Assembly: GCF_900128595.1 (NCBI RefSeq)
Contig: NZ_LT635893.1
Location: 248,001-312,000, forward strand
From: Buchnera aphidicola (Cinara pseudotaxifoliae)
GTDB taxonomy: Bacteria > Pseudomonadota > Gammaproteobacteria > Enterobacterales > Enterobacteriaceae
Reading direction: 5' to 3'
DNA: 64,000 bases
The translations under genes were made by a program, and so were the position numbers. Positions 61,130 through 64,000 of the stretch are shown here, in pieces; position 1 is the first letter of the stretch; each line of letters starts with the position of its first letter. The notes under the pieces are model-generated. The model was given only the letters and a program-made list of their open reading frames with translations. It did not search any database and was not told the origin of the DNA.

Positions 61130-62566
61130 TTAACATGTTCCGCCAATTGTTAACTGATCTATTTTAATAGTTGGTTGACCAACACTTACTGGGATATTCT
61201 GTCCGTTTTTTACACAATTTCCTACTCCTTCATCCATATGTAAATTATCTCCCACCATAGATATAGATTGCATTACTTCTGTACCTAATCCAATTAATGT
61301 AGCTCCTTTAATAGGATGAACAATTTTACCCTTTTTAATTAGATATGCTTCAGAAGTAGAAAATACAAAATTTCCTGATGTAATATCTACTTGACCTCCA
61401 CTAAAATTAACAGCATAAATACCATACTCAACACTATTGATAATATCAGAATGAGTATCCTTACCAGCTAATAAATATGTATTAGTCATACGAGGCATAG
61501 GTAAATGTGCATATGACTCTCTTCGACCATTACCTGTACTTTTTTTATTCATGATATGTGCGTTTAATTTATCCTGTAAAAAAGATTTTAAAATTCCGTT
61601 TTTAATTAAAATATTATATTGACCAGGAACTCCTTCATCATCAATATTAATGGAACCTCGTTTACTATATAATGTTCCATTATCTACAACTGTGCATAGA
61701 GTAGAAGCAACCTTAAGTCCCAGTTTTTTAGAAAATACAGAAGTTTTTTTACGAATAAAATCTCCTTCTAATCCATGTCCTACTGCTTCGTGAAATAAAA
61801 TTCCTGGCCAACCAGGACCTAAAATTACAGGAAATGAACCAGATGGTGATAATTTTGCAAATAGAGCAACAATTGCTATACGGACTGCTTCTTTAATCCA
61901 AATATCTATTAATATCCCTTTATTAGTATTTTTTTTAAAAAATTCATCAATTTTAAATCTACCTCCTCCTCCACTTGTTCCTTTTTCTCTATTATTGTTT
62001 TGCTCTACTATTACTTGAATAGTAATGTGAATCAACGGACGAATATCACTTGATAATAATCGATTATCAGTCGATCCTACTATAATTTCTTCATATTCAC
62101 AGGTTAACACAGCATAAACATCAGTGACCCGATTGTCTTGTTGTCTAGCTAATTGATCAATATAATTTAAAATATAAATTTTTTTTTCAATATAATCATT
62201 ATTAATAGGATTACATTGCGGATATATATTAGTAGAATTTGAATATAATTGTTTTTTTATAACATTATTTTTAGTGTGAACAACCATATTGCAAACTGTG
62301 TCAGTAAAACTAATTAAATTTTTTAATGTAATTAAATTAGTATGAGAAAAACTAGTAGAAATATTTTTTACTGCTCGTATTCCAACACCATTATCATAAA
62401 AATAAGATCCTTGTTTAATAATTTTATTGTCTAAAACCCATACCTCTTGTTCCTTTAGTTGAAAATATATATCTCCGAAATCAACTTTATTTTCTAGCAT
62501 ATTATCTAACAAAAAAAAAACATTATTTTTATTAAGATTATATTTATTTAATAATCTATTTATCAT
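61130..62566 (-). CDS. tldD: metalloprotease subunit TldD
   Basis: Partner of TldE (PmbA) in a heterodimeric metallopeptidase that degrades unfolded peptides. The 478-residue protein (E. coli 481) has the zinc motif HEAVGHGLEGD near residue 258, GTSGGGGRF, and the C-terminal block MPRMTNTYLLAGKDTHSDII, followed by SGGQVDITSGNFVFSTSEAYLIKKGKIVHPIKGATLIG. The C-terminal IDQLTIGGTC end is intact. tldE is not in the window; in Buchnera it lies elsewhere. The active site appears functional. Confidence 0.96.
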   Translation of the reverse strand: MINRLLNKYNLNKNNVFFLLDNMLENKVDFGDIYFQLKEQEVWVLDNKIIKQGSYFYDNGVGIRAVKNISTSFSHTNLITLKNLISFTDTVCNMVVHTKNNVIKKQLYSNSTNIYPQCNPINNDYIEKKIYILNYIDQLARQQDNRVTDVYAVLTCEYEEIIVGSTDNRLLSSDIRPLIHITIQVIVEQNNNREKGTSGGGGRFKIDEFFKKNTNKGILIDIWIKEAVRIAIVALFAKLSPSGSFPVILGPGWPGILFHEAVGHGLEGDFIRKKTSVFSKKLGLKVASTLCTVVDNGTLYSKRGSINIDDEGVPGQYNILIKNGILKSFLQDKLNAHIMNKKSTGNGRRESYAHLPMPRMTNTYLLAGKDTHSDIINSVEYGIYAVNFSGGQVDITSGNFVFSTSEAYLIKKGKIVHPIKGATLIGLGTEVMQSISMVGDNLHMDEGVGNCVKNGQNIPVSVGQPTIKIDQLTIGGTC

Positions 62567-62776
62567 TATCAGAAATCTCTTAATATTTATATCAGTTTAA
62601 ATATCATAAAAATATTTTTATAACAATCTTGTAATACATTTATAAACATATTATTTATATTTTTCAAAATATGATAACAATTATTATAAATAATTACATA
62701 ATATTATTATTAAATGTTATTATATTATAAATATTATTGTTATTTTTACTAAAATTTATACAAAATGAGGTTATAT

Positions 62777-63262
62777 ATGAATCAAAAATTTAAAATATTA
62801 TTAATTAACGGACCTAATTTAAATTTATTAGGAACTCGAGAACCAACAATTTACGGTTCAGATACATTATCTGAGATTATAAAAAAAACAAAAAATATAG
62901 CTCAAATATTAAATGTTGAATTATACGATTTCCAATCTAACGCAGAACACAAAATAGTAGAAAAAATACATGAGAGCAAGTTACTAAAAATACAATTTAT
63001 TTTAATTAATCCAGGTGCTTTTGCTCACACCAGCATATCTATTCGAGACGCTTTATTAGCAATACAAATTCCATTTTTCGAAATTCATATTTCCAATATT
63101 TTTTCTAGAGAAAATTTTCGCTCACATTCCTGGATATCAGATATATCATACGGAATTATATCGGGCTTTGGAACTGAAGGATACATATGTGCATTAAATA
63201 CATCTGTAAAAATTTTATTACACAATAAAAATGTAAAAAAGAAAAAACAATTGTGCAATTAA
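62777..63262 (+). CDS. aroQ: 3-dehydroquinate dehydratase, type II
   Basis: Third step of the shikimate pathway, giving 3-dehydroshikimate. This is the small type II enzyme typical of Buchnera, unlike the type I AroD of E. coli. From the ATG at 62777 the protein has 161 residues, with [20 protein letters not shown] (active-site Asn, Arg and Tyr), [20 protein letters not shown] and [16 protein letters not shown]. The frame opens four codons earlier (62765), but GAGG at 62767-62770 sits six bases before the second ATG and overlaps the first, which decides the start. It ends 14 bases before fis on the other strand. Confidence 0.96.
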   Translation: MNQKFKILLINGPNLNLLGTREPTIYGSDTLSEIIKKTKNIAQILNVELYDFQSNAEHKIVEKIHESKLLKIQFILINPGAFAHTSISIRDALLAIQIPFFEIHISNIFSRENFRSHSWISDISYGIISGFGTEGYICALNTSVKILLHNKNVKKKKQLCN

Positions 63263-63276
63263 GAAGATGGAAAGTA

Positions 63277-63585
63277 TTATCTGTTAAATTTTTTATTTTT
63301 ATAATACAAGTTAAGTTTTTTTCTTAATGTTCCACGATTAATTCCTAAAATTAAAGCAGCTTGCGTCTGATTACCTCTAGTATATTGCATTATACTGTCA
63401 AATAATGGTTTTTCTATTTCAGATAAAAACCGTTGATATAAATTATTATCATTTTTTTTAATAACTAGTGAAAAATAATTTTTTAAAGCAATTGAAATAT
63501 AATTAATTAAAGGAGTATGTAATACCTCTTTGTTAATAATATTTGATACAAAAAAATAACTAGAATTTTTTTTATTATTCAACAT
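63277..63585 (-). CDS. fis: DNA-binding protein Fis
   Basis: Nucleoid protein and regulator of rRNA and other promoters. The 102-residue product (E. coli 98) has the conserved dimer/helix-turn-helix C-terminus EKPLFDSIMQYTRGNQTQAALILGINRGTLRKKL. Arg in the E. coli NQTRAAL is replaced by Gln, the only change in the recognition region. The N-terminal beta-hairpin arm is lysine- and asparagine-rich. dusB, its operon partner in E. coli, is absent. It is one of the few DNA-binding regulators kept in such genomes. Confidence 0.93.
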   Translation of the reverse strand: MLNNKKNSSYFFVSNIINKEVLHTPLINYISIALKNYFSLVIKKNDNNLYQRFLSEIEKPLFDSIMQYTRGNQTQAALILGINRGTLRKKLNLYYKNKKFNR

Positions 63586-63746
63586 ATATTTACTTAATTA
63601 CTTGTATAAAAAACATTCTTAATATAGTCAAATATTGAGAATATTAACATTAAATTGTTTAATTTATCGATAAAAATATTTTTATAGCACATAAAACGGG
63701 TTTCTATAAATTCTATTTATAGAATTATATAAAAAATATATATTAA

Positions 63747-64000
63747 TTATACCATATCTTCACAGTATAATAATGTTAGTAAATGTACCATATCTAAAGG
63801 AGGACTAGCTGTCCAGGTTTGTAATTCATTGGTTATAGGATGTATAAAACGTAACATTCTAGAATGTAAAGATGGTCTAGAAAATTTACATAAAAATTTA
63901 CGTGTTTTCTCAGAATATCCTAGTAAATTATATTTTATACCTTTAGAATATGTACTATCTCCAAATATTGGATGCGATATAGAAGAAAAATGTACTCTGA
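63747..64000 (-). CDS. rluD: 23S rRNA pseudouridine synthase RluD (C-terminal part, cut by the window edge)
   Basis: The last 84 codons of a gene that continues beyond the window. Residues RVHFSSISHPIFGDSTY and the later RPSLHSRMLRFIHPITNELQTWTASPPLDMVHLL align with the C-terminal end of RluD (E. coli RVHMAHITHPLVGDPVY and ALHATMLRLYHPISG). The stop is TAA at 63749-63747. RluD modifies positions 1911, 1915 and 1917 in helix 69 of 23S rRNA. Its paralogue rluC is at 22.8 kb. The catalytic Asp lies outside the window. Confidence 0.88.
   Translation of the reverse strand, partial: RVHFSSISHPIFGDSTYSKGIKYNLLGYSEKTRKFLCKFSRPSLHSRMLRFIHPITNELQTWTASPPLDMVHLLTLLYCEDMV

Overview
The window is a stretch of chromosome from a Buchnera aphidicola-type primary endosymbiont of an aphid (gammaproteobacterium). 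The evidence is extreme A+T richness (roughly four fifths by eye), lysine/isoleucine/asparagine-rich proteins, single-copy Enterobacterales-like housekeeping genes, no mobile elements, no phage, no CRISPR array, and a gene order that follows the pea-aphid Buchnera chromosome as I remember it: serS-trxB-infA-aspS, pykA/zwf, yoaE-tsaB-minEDC, rsmC with three tRNAs, ompA, flagellar genes, rluC-rpmF-fabD-fabG-acpP-holB-tatD, asnS, trhO-valS, argI-ridA, deaD, pnp-rpsO-truB-rbfA-infB-nusA, leuU-secG, ftsH-rlmE-greA, ibaG, rplU-rpmA-obgE, rpsI-rplM, pheA, ffh-rpsP-rimM-trmD-rplS, tldD, aroQ, fis, rluD.

Layout. 0-9.4 kb: aminoacylation (serS, aspS), redox (trxB), translation (infA, yebC), lower glycolysis (pykA) and pentose phosphate entry (zwf). 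9.4-17.6 kb: membrane protein YoaE, t6A factor TsaB, the Min division-site system, rsmC, tRNA-Leu(UAA), tRNA-Cys, tRNA-Ser and OmpA. 17.6-22.4 kb: a 2.3-kb gene-free stretch, then three remnants of the flagellar flg cluster (an eroded flgF, a flgH, and a flgI lacking its C-terminal third). 22.4-28.1 kb: rluC and tatD, both interrupted at an 11-A tract, around rpmF, the fatty-acid genes and holB. 28-38.9 kb: asnS, trhO, valS, argI, ridA, deaD. 39-47.6 kb: the pnp to nusA gene-expression cluster on the minus strand, then tRNA-Leu(GAG). 47.8-55.3 kb: secG, an N-terminally truncated ftsH, rlmE, greA, ibaG and the rplU-rpmA-obgE operon. 55.4-64 kb: ribosomal proteins, bifunctional pheA with a degenerate feedback domain, the ffh-to-rplS genes, tldD, aroQ, fis and the 3' end of rluD.

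How the genes work together. Most serve translation, RNA metabolism and membrane insertion. zwf (erythrose-4-phosphate supply), aroQ and pheA feed aromatic amino acid synthesis and argI makes citrulline for arginine, in keeping with nutritional symbiosis. Genes expected from the remembered pea-aphid order are missing between retained neighbours: znuBC, htpX, murJ and most flg genes, rne, plsX/fabH, tmk, ptsG, pyrD, pepA, pyrBI, rimP, glmM and murA. I infer that this lineage is more reduced than the pea-aphid strain, with eroded cell-wall and pyrimidine synthesis; these genes could lie outside the window.

I found no new multi-gene system. The observations worth following are the paired poly(A) frameshifts, the half-missing FtsH membrane part, the eroded flagellar remnant, loss of PheA feedback motifs, a methionine-poor Ffh M domain, and several long perfect inverted repeats in otherwise featureless intergenic DNA.
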